A stretch of DNA of 7,019 bases from JAWWBS01 sp033720815 (GCA_033720815.1 JAWWBT010000120.1:1-7019), one strand, 5' to 3'. Positions 1-6,821 are shown, counted from the stretch's first letter. The notes: generated from the letters alone by a model not told the origin. Translations and numbers: made by a program.

Positions 1-353
1 CTGCCGTCCATGATCGCGGCGTCCATTTCATTGTGGCCATCACAGGTAAACACGGCACCCTTGCCAGCATTGAAATGCGGAGAATCCTCGAGCACCTGCA
101 CTGCAGTGGCCACGGCATCCAGGCTGCTGCCACCTTTCTCAAGCACTGCGTAACCGGCATCCAGCGCCGCGTTCAACGCCGCATGCACGCCCTTTTCCTT
201 TTCCTCGGTCAGGTCCTCGCGACGAATCGTGCCGGCACCGCCGTGAATCGCCAGGGCAATCGGCGCCTCGTCATTGCCGCCATGGTTATCGGCATGGGCC
301 AGCGGTGTTGCAACAAGTGCAACAAGCGTGAACAGGGAAAGCAGCTTGTTCAT
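1..353 (-). CDS. iaaA: Isoaspartyl peptidase / L-asparaginase, exported, partial (C-terminus beyond window)
   Basis: This is the first 117 codons of a plant-type (threonine Ntn-hydrolase) asparaginase that removes isoaspartyl residues from dipeptides and hydrolyses L-asparagine. Residues 1-21 form a signal peptide (Lys3, a hydrophobic stretch at 4-18, and a probable AHA/D cleavage after 21), so the enzyme should act in the periplasm; the E. coli enzyme as I recall it lacks such a leader. The mature part opens with the family motif ALAIHGGAGTI (33-43). The second family block, FNAGKGAVFT followed by HNEMDAAIMDG, spans about 94-117. The autocleavage site with the nucleophilic Thr lies beyond the window edge, so catalytic competence cannot be checked. 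The start is supported by an AAGGAG ribosome site 6 bases before the ATG. It lies 46 bases downstream of pmbA on the same strand with no terminator between them, so cotranscription is likely. Family assignment is firm; the precise substrate is not. Confidence 0.9.
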   Translation of the reverse strand, partial: MNKLLSLFTLVALVATPLAHADNHGGNDEAPIALAIHGGAGTIRREDLTEEKEKGVHAALNAALDAGYAVLEKGGSSLDAVATAVQVLEDSPHFNAGKGAVFTCDGHNEMDAAIMDG

Positions 354-399
354 GGATATCTCCTTGGTGAATTCTGCTGCATGGAAATACCAACGGGCA

Positions 400-1743
400 T
401 CACTCGCCCGCAATGGTCATTTCCGCGATAAGCGTCGAGCCTACCTGCAGGTTGCCGCGCTGGTCCACGTCGTCGCCAACGGTCACGATATTCTCGTACA
501 TGCGGCGAAGGTTTCCCGCGATGGTGATTTCCTCGACCGGGAACTGCACTTCGCCGTTTTCGATCCAGAAGCCTGCAGCACCGCGTGAGTAATCACCCGT
601 GACGCCATTCACGCCCTGCCCCATCAGCTCGGTCACCAGCAGGCCGGTACAAAGGGCCTTCAACGGCGCATCCGGCGATTCGCCGCCCGCAGTCACGCGC
701 ACGTTCCTGACACCACCGGCATTGCCGGTGGTCTGCAGCCCGAGGCGGCGCGCCGAGTAGGACCCGAGAATGTAGGACTTCAATTCACCGGCTTCGACCA
801 GGTGTCGGTCCTGCGTGGCAACACCTTCATCATCGAATGCAGAGGAACCAGGGCCGCCCGGCAAGCGCGGACGTTCCTCGATGGAAAGCCATTCCGGGAA
901 TACCTGCTCGCCGGCAGCCCCGAGCAGGAAGCTTGCCTCGCGGTACTGCGAGGTGCCGCGAATCGCGCCGAGGAAATGACCGTAAAGGCTCTTCGCGATT
1001 TCCGGTGCGAAAAGCACCGGGCACTTGCGCGTGCCAAGCCGGCGCGACCCAAGCCGTTGCACCGTGCGCTCACCGGCTCGCCGACCCACATCACCGGCGG
1101 CTTCGAGCAGGTCAGCCCGGCGCGCGGCGCTGTACCAGTAATCGCGCTGCATTTCGTCGCCCTGCTTGCCGAGCACGGCACAGGAAATCGAGTGTTGCGT
1201 ACCGCGCTGCGCGGCGAGGAAATCGTTGGTGTTGCCGTAGACACGCATGCCGGCAAAGCTCGATACCGTCGCGCCGTCGGAATTCTCGATGCGTGGGTCG
1301 ACCGCACGCGCCGCGTCTTCACAGTTGCGCGCCAGCTCGATGGCCTCTTCCACCTGCAGCTCCCAGGGATGCCACATGTCGAGATCCGGGAAGTCGGTTG
1401 CCAGCAGTGCCGGGTCCGCAAGACCCGCGTACTGGTCGGCGGCCGTGAATTTCGCAATGGTGCAGGCAGCGGCAACGGATTCTGCCACCGCTGTGCGATC
1501 CAGGTCGGCCGTGCTGGCACTGCCCTTGCTCTGGCCGAAATACACGGTGATTCCAAGGCCCCGATCCCGGCTGCGCTGCAGGGTCTCCACATCGCCCATG
1601 CGCACCGTGAGATCCAGGCCGCTGTCCAGCGTGGCGGTGGCCTCGGCAGCGCTGGCACCCAGGCGCTGTGCCTCGGCAAGCGCGAAACTCACGATACCCT
1701 TCAGTTCATCCTCGCTGAGCTGGAATTCGGCGATGCGGGTCAT
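400..1743 (-). CDS. pmbA: TldE/PmbA, non-zinc-binding subunit of the TldD/TldE peptidase
   Basis: The 447-residue product is close to the roughly 450 usual for PmbA. With TldD it forms the cytoplasmic TldD/E protease, known in E. coli for maturing microcin B17 and degrading the CcdA antitoxin. The N-terminal half (about 1-220) is the shared U62 fold, with SRDRGLGITVYFG at 58-70. The C-terminal half contains FDDEGVATQDRHLVEAGELKSY (303-324), the signature YSRGAAGFWIENGE (385-398), and a glycine-rich end GNLQVGSTLIAEMTIAGE. There is no HExxxH motif; the aligned region reads APEIAKSLYGHF (246-257). That is expected for TldE and contrasts with the tldD product in this window. I chose the ATG at 1743, which has AAGGAG just upstream and gives the family N-terminus; an upstream in-frame ATG at 1797 adds 18 unlikely residues. 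It is divergent from darP and probably cotranscribed with the isoaspartyl peptidase downstream. Confidence 0.96.
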   Translation of the reverse strand: MTRIAEFQLSEDELKGIVSFALAEAQRLGASAAEATATLDSGLDLTVRMGDVETLQRSRDRGLGITVYFGQSKGSASTADLDRTAVAESVAAACTIAKFTAADQYAGLADPALLATDFPDLDMWHPWELQVEEAIELARNCEDAARAVDPRIENSDGATVSSFAGMRVYGNTNDFLAAQRGTQHSISCAVLGKQGDEMQRDYWYSAARRADLLEAAGDVGRRAGERTVQRLGSRRLGTRKCPVLFAPEIAKSLYGHFLGAIRGTSQYREASFLLGAAGEQVFPEWLSIEERPRLPGGPGSSAFDDEGVATQDRHLVEAGELKSYILGSYSARRLGLQTTGNAGGVRNVRVTAGGESPDAPLKALCTGLLVTELMGQGVNGVTGDYSRGAAGFWIENGEVQFPVEEITIAGNLRRMYENIVTVGDDVDQRGNLQVGSTLIAEMTIAGE

Positions 1744-1871
1744 GGGACTCCTTCGACTCTGGTTCTGGCGGTGAATAATGTTGTGGCAAGCCGCCACGGA
1801 GGACGGTTACGCAGCATATTGGGAAGTGATCTTGTATTCTACCCGTCCCCTGCGAACAGACCCAATGAGCC
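1744..1871. promoter_or_regulatory. Divergent pmbA/darP intergenic region with weak candidate promoter
   Basis: This 128-base gap separates two divergent genes, so it must carry promoters for both unless one is fed from elsewhere. For pmbA, a weak sigma70-like pair can be read on the minus strand: TTGGGT at 1860-1865 and TAGAAT at 1836-1841, 18 bases apart. For darP I see no convincing -35/-10 pair on the plus strand. The AT-rich stretches AATAAT (1774-1779) and CATATT (1815-1820) are -10-like but lack partners. No clear operator palindrome was seen. The existence of promoters here is inferred from gene orientation; the exact boxes are tentative. Confidence 0.4.
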
Positions 1872-2402
1872 ATGACGCAGCACGACGACCATGAAACCGA
1901 CACCGGCGGCGAAGATGCCCTCGGCCCCAGCAAGACGCGACTCAAGCGGGAGGCGGAAGCGGCGCAGGCGCTCGGCGAGCGGCTGATCAGCCTCGATGAC
2001 GCGACGCTGGAAGACCTGGACCTGCCGGAGAAGCTCATCGATGCGGTCAGGCTCGCGCGCACGATGAAGTCGCACGGCGCCTTGCGCCGCCAGCGCCAGT
2101 ACATCGGCAAGCTGATGCGCGGTATCGACAGCTCCGATATTTCCGCGGTGATGGAACAGCTCGACCAGGACAGTGCCGCCGCGAACCGCCTGCAGCATGC
2201 GGCCGAGCAGTGGCGGGAACGGTTGCTGGATGAGGGCGACACGGCTCTTGCAGAGCTGCTGGACAAATGCCCGACAGCCGACAGGCAGCAGCTGCGCCAG
2301 CTGGTCAGGGCCGCCCAGGCGGAACGGAAGGCCGGAAAAGCGCCAAAACAGCAGCGCGCGCTTTTCAGGGAATTGCGCAGTCTCCTTGAATCGGCGGTTT
2401 GA
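1872..2402 (+). CDS. darP: DarP (YjgA, DUF615), ribosome-associated 50S assembly factor
   Basis: The 176-residue product is close to the roughly 183 residues of E. coli YjgA/DarP. It is a small, highly charged, mostly helical protein that binds late 50S precursors and assists large-subunit maturation. It has an acidic, probably disordered N-terminus (1-18). Family blocks follow: SKTRLKREAEAAQALGERL (20-38), LRRQRQYIGKLMR (71-83), and a C-terminal block with ADRQQLRQLVRAA (136-148) followed by APKQQRALFRELR (157-169). The start cannot be further upstream because an in-frame TGA sits at 1866-1868. There is no good Shine-Dalgarno sequence before the ATG, so translation initiation may be inefficient or depend on other signals. 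The pairing of pmbA and darP as divergent neighbours is also found in E. coli. purE follows 30 bases downstream. Confidence 0.95.
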   Translation: MTQHDDHETDTGGEDALGPSKTRLKREAEAAQALGERLISLDDATLEDLDLPEKLIDAVRLARTMKSHGALRRQRQYIGKLMRGIDSSDISAVMEQLDQDSAAANRLQHAAEQWRERLLDEGDTALAELLDKCPTADRQQLRQLVRAAQAERKAGKAPKQQRALFRELRSLLESAV

Positions 2403-2426
2403 GACTGCCCCCCGGACAGGTAAAAT
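2399..2426 (+). promoter_or_regulatory. Candidate sigma70 promoter for purEK overlapping the darP stop
   Basis: TTGAGA (2399-2404) and TAAAAT (2421-2426) are separated by 16 bases and resemble -35 and -10 boxes. The darP stop codon lies inside the -35 box. Transcription would be expected to start at about 2433, which is the A of the purE ATG, implying a leaderless message. I see no PurR-type palindrome nearby. This is a pattern match only; purEK could instead be transcribed from the darP promoter. Confidence 0.35.
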
Positions 2427-2432
2427 ACCCGA

Positions 2433-2921
2433 ATGAATCCATTAGTCGGCGTCATCATGGGCTCGAAATCGGACTGGGATACGCTCCAGCACACCGTTTC
2501 GACGCTCGAATCAATGAATATCCCGCACGAGGTTCGCGTCGTGTCGGCTCACCGTACACCGGACCTGCTGTTCGAGTACTGTGCGTCCGCGCGTGATCGC
2601 GGCCTCGAGGTCATCATCGCCGGTGCCGGCGGTGCCGCGCACCTGCCCGGCATGGCTGCGGCGAAGACCTCGCTGCCGGTGCTCGGCATTCCGGTGCAGT
2701 CGAAGGCACTGAGTGGCTGGGATTCACTGCTGTCGATCGCGCAGATGCCGGGTGGTGTACCCGTGGGCACGCTGTCCATCGGCAAGTCCGGCGCGATCAA
2801 TTCCGCACTGCTCGCCGCGAGCATCCTGTCCAACAAGTACCCGGACATACTCGAGGCACTCGAGAAGTTCCGCCAGGAACAGACCGACAAGGTGCTCGCC
2901 CAGCCCGATCCGCGCGACTGA
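2433..2921 (+). CDS. purE: PurE, N5-carboxyaminoimidazole ribonucleotide mutase
   Basis: This is a cytoplasmic enzyme of de novo purine synthesis that moves the carboxyl group of N5-CAIR to C4, giving CAIR. The 162-residue length is normal for the bacterial class I form. The nucleotide/phosphate motif GSKSDW is at 10-15. SAHRTP (38-43) contains the catalytic His40. The loop AGAGGAAHLPGM (63-74) includes a second conserved His70, and GIPVQSKALSGWDSLLSIAQMPGGVPVGT (85-113) completes the active site. Neighbouring purK supports the class I (mutase) assignment rather than the AIR-carboxylase class II form. The ATG is fixed by conservation from residue 5 onward. The ribosome site is poor: the nearest purine run, CAGG, ends 12 bases before the ATG. 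darP lies 30 bases upstream and purK 57 bases downstream. Confidence 0.97.
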   Translation: MNPLVGVIMGSKSDWDTLQHTVSTLESMNIPHEVRVVSAHRTPDLLFEYCASARDRGLEVIIAGAGGAAHLPGMAAAKTSLPVLGIPVQSKALSGWDSLLSIAQMPGGVPVGTLSIGKSGAINSALLAASILSNKYPDILEALEKFRQEQTDKVLAQPDPRD

Positions 2922-2978
2922 TACGCTCGTCTTCGCGGCAGCCTTCGAAATCGGCCACAGCAAACCAGGATTTTCATC

Positions 2979-4082
2979 GTGAGCAATAGCATTCCGAAAC
3001 GTGTTGGCATTGTCGGCGCCGGCCAACTGGGCCGCATGCTGGCGCTGTCCGGCTACCCGATGGGCCTGCAATTCACCTTCCTCGACAAGGTTGACGATGC
3101 GCCGGGCGGCCAGATCGGTGACATCATCCTCGGCGAGTTCGGCGACGCCAGGAAACTCGCCGAACTGTCCGAGCGGGTCGACGTGGTCACTTTCGATGTC
3201 GAGAACGTGCCGGTGGATGCCGTGCGTGAAGGCGTTAACAAGCCATTTCGTCCGCCGGTCAGCCTGCTCGAGAAAGCGCAGGACCGCCTGCTGGAAAAGG
3301 AGCTGTTCCGCTCCCTGGACATCCCCACGCCGCATTTCGCACCGGTTGAAACCGTCGAGGAATTGCGTGAAGCGGTCCAGCGCATCGGCCTTCCAGCCGT
3401 GCTGAAAACCCGCCGCCTCGGTTATGACGGCAAGGGACAGTACCTGCTGAAGGAAGAAGCGGATATCGAGAAGGCAATCGATGCCATCGGCGGCGTGCCG
3501 TTGATTCTCGAAGGCTTCGTGGATTTCGAACGTGAAGTGTCACTGATTGCCGTACGCAACGTTTCGGGCGAAATGCGTTTCTACCCTCTTTCCGAGAACA
3601 CGCACCGCGACGGCATCCTGCGCTGGTCAGTGGCTCCCTTCGAGAATCACGCGCTGCAGGGTCTTGCCGAACGCCATCTCGAAAAGCTGCTCGAAGAATT
3701 CGATTACGCCGGCGTGATGACGGTGGAGTTCTTCGAGTCCGGCGGTCGACTGATTGCCAACGAGATCGCACCACGCGTGCACAACTCCGGTCACTGGACC
3801 ATCGAGGGTGCCGTGACCTCGCAGTTCGAGAACCACATTCGCGCGATTCTCGACCTGCCGCTCGGCGACACCAACGCCAACGGATATGCCGCCATGGTGA
3901 ATTTCATCGGCGAGATGCCATCACTGGAAGACGTGCTCGATATTCCGGGTGCGCATTACCATGATTACGGCAAGGACCCGCGCCCGGGTCGCAAGCTGGG
4001 CCACGCCACGTTGACCAGTCCCAGCCGCCAGGAAGTCGAGACGCGACTGGCGCACTTGCTGGAGCTGAACAACGTGAGCTGA
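2979..4082 (+). CDS. purK: PurK, N5-carboxyaminoimidazole ribonucleotide synthase
   Basis: This ATP-grasp enzyme joins AIR, bicarbonate and ATP to form N5-CAIR, the substrate of PurE. The product has 367 residues, slightly longer than the E. coli protein (about 355). The N-terminal pre-ATP-grasp domain begins GIVGAGQLGRM (10-20) and includes VVTFDVENVPVDAV (69-82). The ATP-grasp domain has LKTRRLGYDGKGQY (142-155), LILEGFVDFEREVS (175-188), and the metal/substrate block VEFFESGGRLIANEIAPRVHNSGHW (249-273) with Glu250 and Glu262. The start is GTG at 2979 with AGGA 8 bases upstream, and the 57-base gap from purE contains no terminator, so the two form an operon. The gene ends 22 bases before a strong hairpin terminator. 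Confidence 0.97.
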   Translation: MSNSIPKRVGIVGAGQLGRMLALSGYPMGLQFTFLDKVDDAPGGQIGDIILGEFGDARKLAELSERVDVVTFDVENVPVDAVREGVNKPFRPPVSLLEKAQDRLLEKELFRSLDIPTPHFAPVETVEELREAVQRIGLPAVLKTRRLGYDGKGQYLLKEEADIEKAIDAIGGVPLILEGFVDFEREVSLIAVRNVSGEMRFYPLSENTHRDGILRWSVAPFENHALQGLAERHLEKLLEEFDYAGVMTVEFFESGGRLIANEIAPRVHNSGHWTIEGAVTSQFENHIRAILDLPLGDTNANGYAAMVNFIGEMPSLEDVLDIPGAHYHDYGKDPRPGRKLGHATLTSPSRQEVETRLAHLLELNNVS

Positions 4083-4104
4083 TGACTCACCCACGCTGGC
4101 ATTG

Positions 4105-4135
4105 AAAAAGCCCCGCATCGCGGGGCTTTTTCTTC
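4105..4135. terminator. Bidirectional intrinsic terminator between convergent purK and tldD
   Basis: A perfect 12-base inverted repeat has arms at 4105-4116 (AAAAAGCCCCGC) and 4120-4131 (GCGGGGCTTTTT), separated by a 3-base loop. The right arm ends in a T-run for plus-strand transcription from purK. The A-run of the left arm reads as a T-run for minus-strand transcription from tldD. It lies 22 bases past the purK stop and 32 bases past the tldD stop, between converging units, so it probably ends both transcripts. Confidence 0.93.
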
Positions 4136-4163
4136 TCACGTGAAAACGAACATGGCTGCGGGG

Positions 4164-5615
4164 TTAACCCGTACCGCCGACCGTAAGCCCATCTACCCGC
4201 AATGTCGGCTGGCCGACACCCACCGGCACGGCCTGGCCATCCTTGCCGCAGGTACCTACGCCTTCATCGAGCTCCAGGTCGTTACCGACCATCGATACGC
4301 GCGTGAGAACATCCGGGCCATTCCCGATCAGCGTTGCACCCTTCACCGGGCGGGTGAGCTTGCCGTCTTCGATCAACCAGGCTTCCGAAGCGGAGAACAC
4401 GAACTTGCCGGAAGTAATATCGACCTGGCCGCCACCGAAGTTGACGGCGTACAGGCCCTTCTTCACCGATCCGATGATTTCCTGCGGATCGTGCGGACCA
4501 GGCAGCATGTAGGTATTCGTCATGCGCGGCATCGGCAGGTGCGCAAAGGATTCACGGCGACCGTTGCCGGTCGGCGCAACACCCATCAGTTGTGCGTTCA
4601 GCTTGTCCTGCATGTAACCCTTGAGGATGCCGTTCTCGATCAGCGTGGTGCAGTTGGTCGGGGTGCCTTCGTCATCGATGTTCAACGAGCCGCGACGCTT
4701 TTCGAGCGTGCCGTCATCGACAATCGTGCACAGCTCGTTCGCGACCTTCTGTCCGACCTTGCCGGAGAACGCCGAAGTGCCCTTGCGATTGAAATCACCC
4801 TCGAGGCCGTGACCGATGGCTTCGTGCAGCAGCACGCCGGGCCAGCCCGGACCTAGAACCACCGTCATGTTGCCGGCCGGTGCATCCTCGGCTTCAAGGT
4901 TCAGCAGCGCAGAATCAACTGCTTTCTTTACCAGCTCCGATGCACGGGTGCCTTCCAGGAGTTCGCGATAGCTGTAGCGGCCACCGCAACCGGCATAGCC
5001 CTGTTCGCGGCGACCGTTCTGTTCGGCGATGACTGAAACATTCAGGCGCACCAGCGGTCGTACATCCGATGCCCAGGTGCCGTCACTGGCGGCCACCATC
5101 ACCACATCGTGATTGCCGGAAAGGCTCACCTGCACCTGCCTGATGCGTGAGTCCAGTGCACGTGCTTCCCTGTCCAGTCGCTGCAGCAGTGCAACCTTGT
5201 CGGCGGATTCCATCGCTTCCATCGGGTTATCCGGAACGTACAGCGAGCGCCCTTCCGTGGCCTTGAAGGCCTGCACGGATTTCTCGCCACCCGAGCCGGC
5301 AATCGCACGCGCGGCCCCTGCGGCTTCTTCAAGCGCAGTGACGTTCACATCATCGGAATAGGCAAAGCCGGTCTTCTCGCCGCTGATGGCACGCACGCCG
5401 ACACCCTGCTCGATGCTGTGCGAGGCGTCGCGAACAATACCGTCGTCGAGCGCCCAGCCTTCATGCCGGCTGACCTGGAAATACAGGTCGGCCGCATCGA
5501 CATTGGCCGTCATCAACTTGCCGAGTGTGCGCTCGATCGCGGACTCGTCCAGCGAGGCCGGGTCGAGAATCTGTTGCCTCACGAGCTCGTGAGACGGAAT
5601 GCTTGCATTGCTCAT
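4164..5615 (-). CDS. tldD: TldD, zinc metalloprotease subunit of the TldD/TldE peptidase
   Basis: The 483-residue product is near the 481 of E. coli TldD. It is the catalytic partner of PmbA/TldE in a cytoplasmic peptidase acting on unfolded peptides, including microcin B17 precursor and CcdA in E. coli. The zinc motif HEAIGH is at 264-269 (His264, Glu265, His269) within LLHEAIGHGLEGD, encoded at 4809-4826. The third ligand, Cys456, lies in EGVGTCGKDGQ near the C-terminus. GVGVRAISGEKTGFAYSDD (71-89) and VNFGGGQVDITSGKFVF (391-407) are also family blocks. All zinc ligands are present, so the enzyme should be active. I place the start at the ATG at 5615, matching family length; the ribosome site is GAAGAAG-like. 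The open frame continues to 6011, but that part overlaps the amidase gene. It is last in the yhdP operon, 34 bases after the amidase, and converges with purK. Confidence 0.97.
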   Translation of the reverse strand: MSNASIPSHELVRQQILDPASLDESAIERTLGKLMTANVDAADLYFQVSRHEGWALDDGIVRDASHSIEQGVGVRAISGEKTGFAYSDDVNVTALEEAAGAARAIAGSGGEKSVQAFKATEGRSLYVPDNPMEAMESADKVALLQRLDREARALDSRIRQVQVSLSGNHDVVMVAASDGTWASDVRPLVRLNVSVIAEQNGRREQGYAGCGGRYSYRELLEGTRASELVKKAVDSALLNLEAEDAPAGNMTVVLGPGWPGVLLHEAIGHGLEGDFNRKGTSAFSGKVGQKVANELCTIVDDGTLEKRRGSLNIDDEGTPTNCTTLIENGILKGYMQDKLNAQLMGVAPTGNGRRESFAHLPMPRMTNTYMLPGPHDPQEIIGSVKKGLYAVNFGGGQVDITSGKFVFSASEAWLIEDGKLTRPVKGATLIGNGPDVLTRVSMVGNDLELDEGVGTCGKDGQAVPVGVGQPTLRVDGLTVGGTG

Positions 5616-5649
5616 GCGCTTCTTCGTCGGTTGGGTGACGCGATTTGCG

Positions 5650-6483
5650 TCAGAAAATGTCGCGGCGGTGTCCGAGTACCGGAAAGCTCCGCCGGGTCTT
5701 CTGCAGTCGTTCAAGGTCGGGCGTGCCACTGGCGACGCCATTGCCACGGGCGATCTCGTCCATGACGGTGCCCCAGGGATCGACCACCATGCTGTGACCC
5801 CAGGTCTCTCGGCCATTCGCGTGGTAACCACCCTGGCCTGCCGCAACAACATAGGCAAGGTTCTCGATCGCCCGTGCCCGAAGCAGTACTTCCCAGTGCG
5901 CGCGGCCGGTGGCAGCTGTAAAGGCAGCGGGGAGCGCGAAAATATCCACATCCTGCGCCGACTGCCAGCGGAACAGCTCCGGGAACCTGAGATCGTAACA
6001 GATTGCGACACCGAGCCGCCCGAACGGCGTATCTATGGGGCCCATCGGTTCGCCGGGCTCGGTCCAGCCGGATTCCTCGTAATGCTCGTCGCGCTCCGGC
6101 ACGTGTACATCGAAGAGATGCAGCTTGTCATAGCGTGCGACCCGATCGCCCGAGTCGTCGTAGACCATGCAGGCGCCACGGGTGCGCTTGCCATCGGTCT
6201 GCACAGGGATGCTGCCACCGACGATCCAGAGGCCCAGCTCACCTGCAGCCTTTGCCATGAATTGCTGCACCGGGCCATCGCCGTCCTTTTCTGCAGCGGC
6301 GGTGCGTTCCTTTTCGGAAAGCCCGAACTGCGCAAAATACTCCGGCAATACGGCCATGCCCGCCCCGGCATCCGCGGCGATTTCCAGCAGGCGGCGCGCT
6401 TCGGCAAGGTTGGCCTCACGGTCAGGCCCCGACGCCATTTGCAGCGCGGCAAGCTTGCGGCGTCCGTTAACTGCATTGGTCAT
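5650..6483 (-). CDS. Nit1-type carbon-nitrogen hydrolase, probable deaminated glutathione amidase
   Basis: This 277-residue nitrilase-superfamily enzyme has the catalytic triad Glu48 (in LPEYFAQFG), Lys120 (in RYDKLHLFDV) and Cys162 (in GVAICYDLRFPELFR). The CYDLRFPELFR block and AHWEVLLRARAIENLAYVVAAGQGG (195-219) are typical of the Nit1 branch. Its characterised members hydrolyse deaminated glutathione, a transaminase side product, to alpha-ketoglutarate and cysteinylglycine. The role as a cytoplasmic metabolite-repair amidase is therefore inferred from the family; a different omega-amidase substrate is possible. The start ATG overlaps the stop of the upstream gene as ATGA, and no strong ribosome site is seen (GAGG lies about 10 bases upstream), which suggests translational coupling. 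A nitrilase between yhdP and tldD is a recurring arrangement in gammaproteobacteria such as Pseudomonas, as I recall it. Confidence 0.92.
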   Translation of the reverse strand: MTNAVNGRRKLAALQMASGPDREANLAEARRLLEIAADAGAGMAVLPEYFAQFGLSEKERTAAAEKDGDGPVQQFMAKAAGELGLWIVGGSIPVQTDGKRTRGACMVYDDSGDRVARYDKLHLFDVHVPERDEHYEESGWTEPGEPMGPIDTPFGRLGVAICYDLRFPELFRWQSAQDVDIFALPAAFTAATGRAHWEVLLRARAIENLAYVVAAGQGGYHANGRETWGHSMVVDPWGTVMDEIARGNGVASGTPDLERLQKTRRSFPVLGHRRDIF

Positions 6484-6821
6484 GGTGCTTCAACCTCGAT
6501 TTCCAGTCGATCGTCCGGAATTCCCGCCGGTACGATTTCAACCTGCTCGGCGGGAACACCAAGCGCCACCAGCCAGTCCTTCAGTTCGGCTGCCCAGAGG
6601 CTGCCTTCTTCGCCGGAGGAATGACGCAGCAGCACTATCGCATCCGGCCCCGCCGCATGCCACGCGTTGATCGCCTCATTTACCGGCTGCATTGCCCGTA
6701 CGCGTTCGCCACTTCTTGGGCGCGACCATTCCGATGCGGTCAATGTCCATTCCTCGGCCATTGCCGATGTCGCGAACAGCAGCAGCAATACGAGGCATGG
6801 CGTGGAACGTGTCATATTCAT
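6480..6821 (-). CDS. Small secreted protein of unknown function, coupled to yhdP and the amidase
   Basis: I do not recognise a characterised family for this 113-residue protein. Residues 1-22 look like a Sec signal peptide: Arg5, a hydrophobic core around 9-19, and a probable cleavage after SAMA at 22. Cys9 sits before the core rather than at its end, so this is not a lipobox. The mature part is about 91 residues, acidic, with no cysteine. The predicted order of a strand (AIVLLRH, 61-67), a glycine/acid loop (SSGEEG, 68-73), a helix (74-87), then GVPAEQVEIVPAG (88-100) and a terminal strand resembles the beta-alpha-beta half of an OmpA-like C-terminal domain. The Asp and Arg residues used for peptidoglycan binding are not evident, so this is only a fold guess. 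Its ATG overlaps the yhdP stop and its stop overlaps the amidase start, both as ATGA, and GGAGAAG precedes the ATG. A real coding region is likely; its function is open. Confidence 0.8.
   Translation of the reverse strand: MNMTRSTPCLVLLLLFATSAMAEEWTLTASEWSRPRSGERVRAMQPVNEAINAWHAAGPDAIVLLRHSSGEEGSLWAAELKDWLVALGVPAEQVEIVPAGIPDDRLEIEVEAP

Noticed and set aside
400..1743. PmbA as an inactive or degenerate TldD copy because it lacks HExxxH
   Set aside because: Absence of the zinc motif is normal for the TldE/PmbA subunit; the gene is full length with its own family signatures.
1744..1797. 18-residue N-terminal extension of PmbA from an ATG at 1797
   Set aside because: The ATG at 1743 has AAGGAG at good spacing and matches the family N-terminus.
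802..1875. 357-codon open frame on the plus strand opposite pmbA
   Set aside because: It is antisense to a firmly identified pmbA, has no recognisable family and no ribosome site. Long antisense frames are common opposite GC-rich genes.
2300..2432. Search for a PurR-type operator upstream of purE
   Set aside because: No palindrome resembling the known purine operator is visible here, so no operator is annotated.
1706..2494. 262-codon minus-strand frame opposite darP
   Set aside because: It covers darP and the start of purE in antisense and is serine-rich, as expected for a shadow frame of a charged helical protein.
4140..4856. 238-codon plus-strand open frame just after the terminator
   Set aside because: It is antisense to the tldD C-terminal half, including the zinc motif, and begins just after a strong terminator with no promoter or ribosome site.
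5616..6011. N-terminal extension of tldD in the open frame upstream of 5615
   Set aside because: The extension overlaps the amidase gene, adds 132 residues beyond the usual TldD length, and has no similarity to the family.
5599..6624. 341-codon plus-strand open frame opposite the amidase and the tldD start
   Set aside because: The minus strand encodes the amidase with an intact catalytic triad. The plus-strand translation is low in complexity and unlike any family I know.
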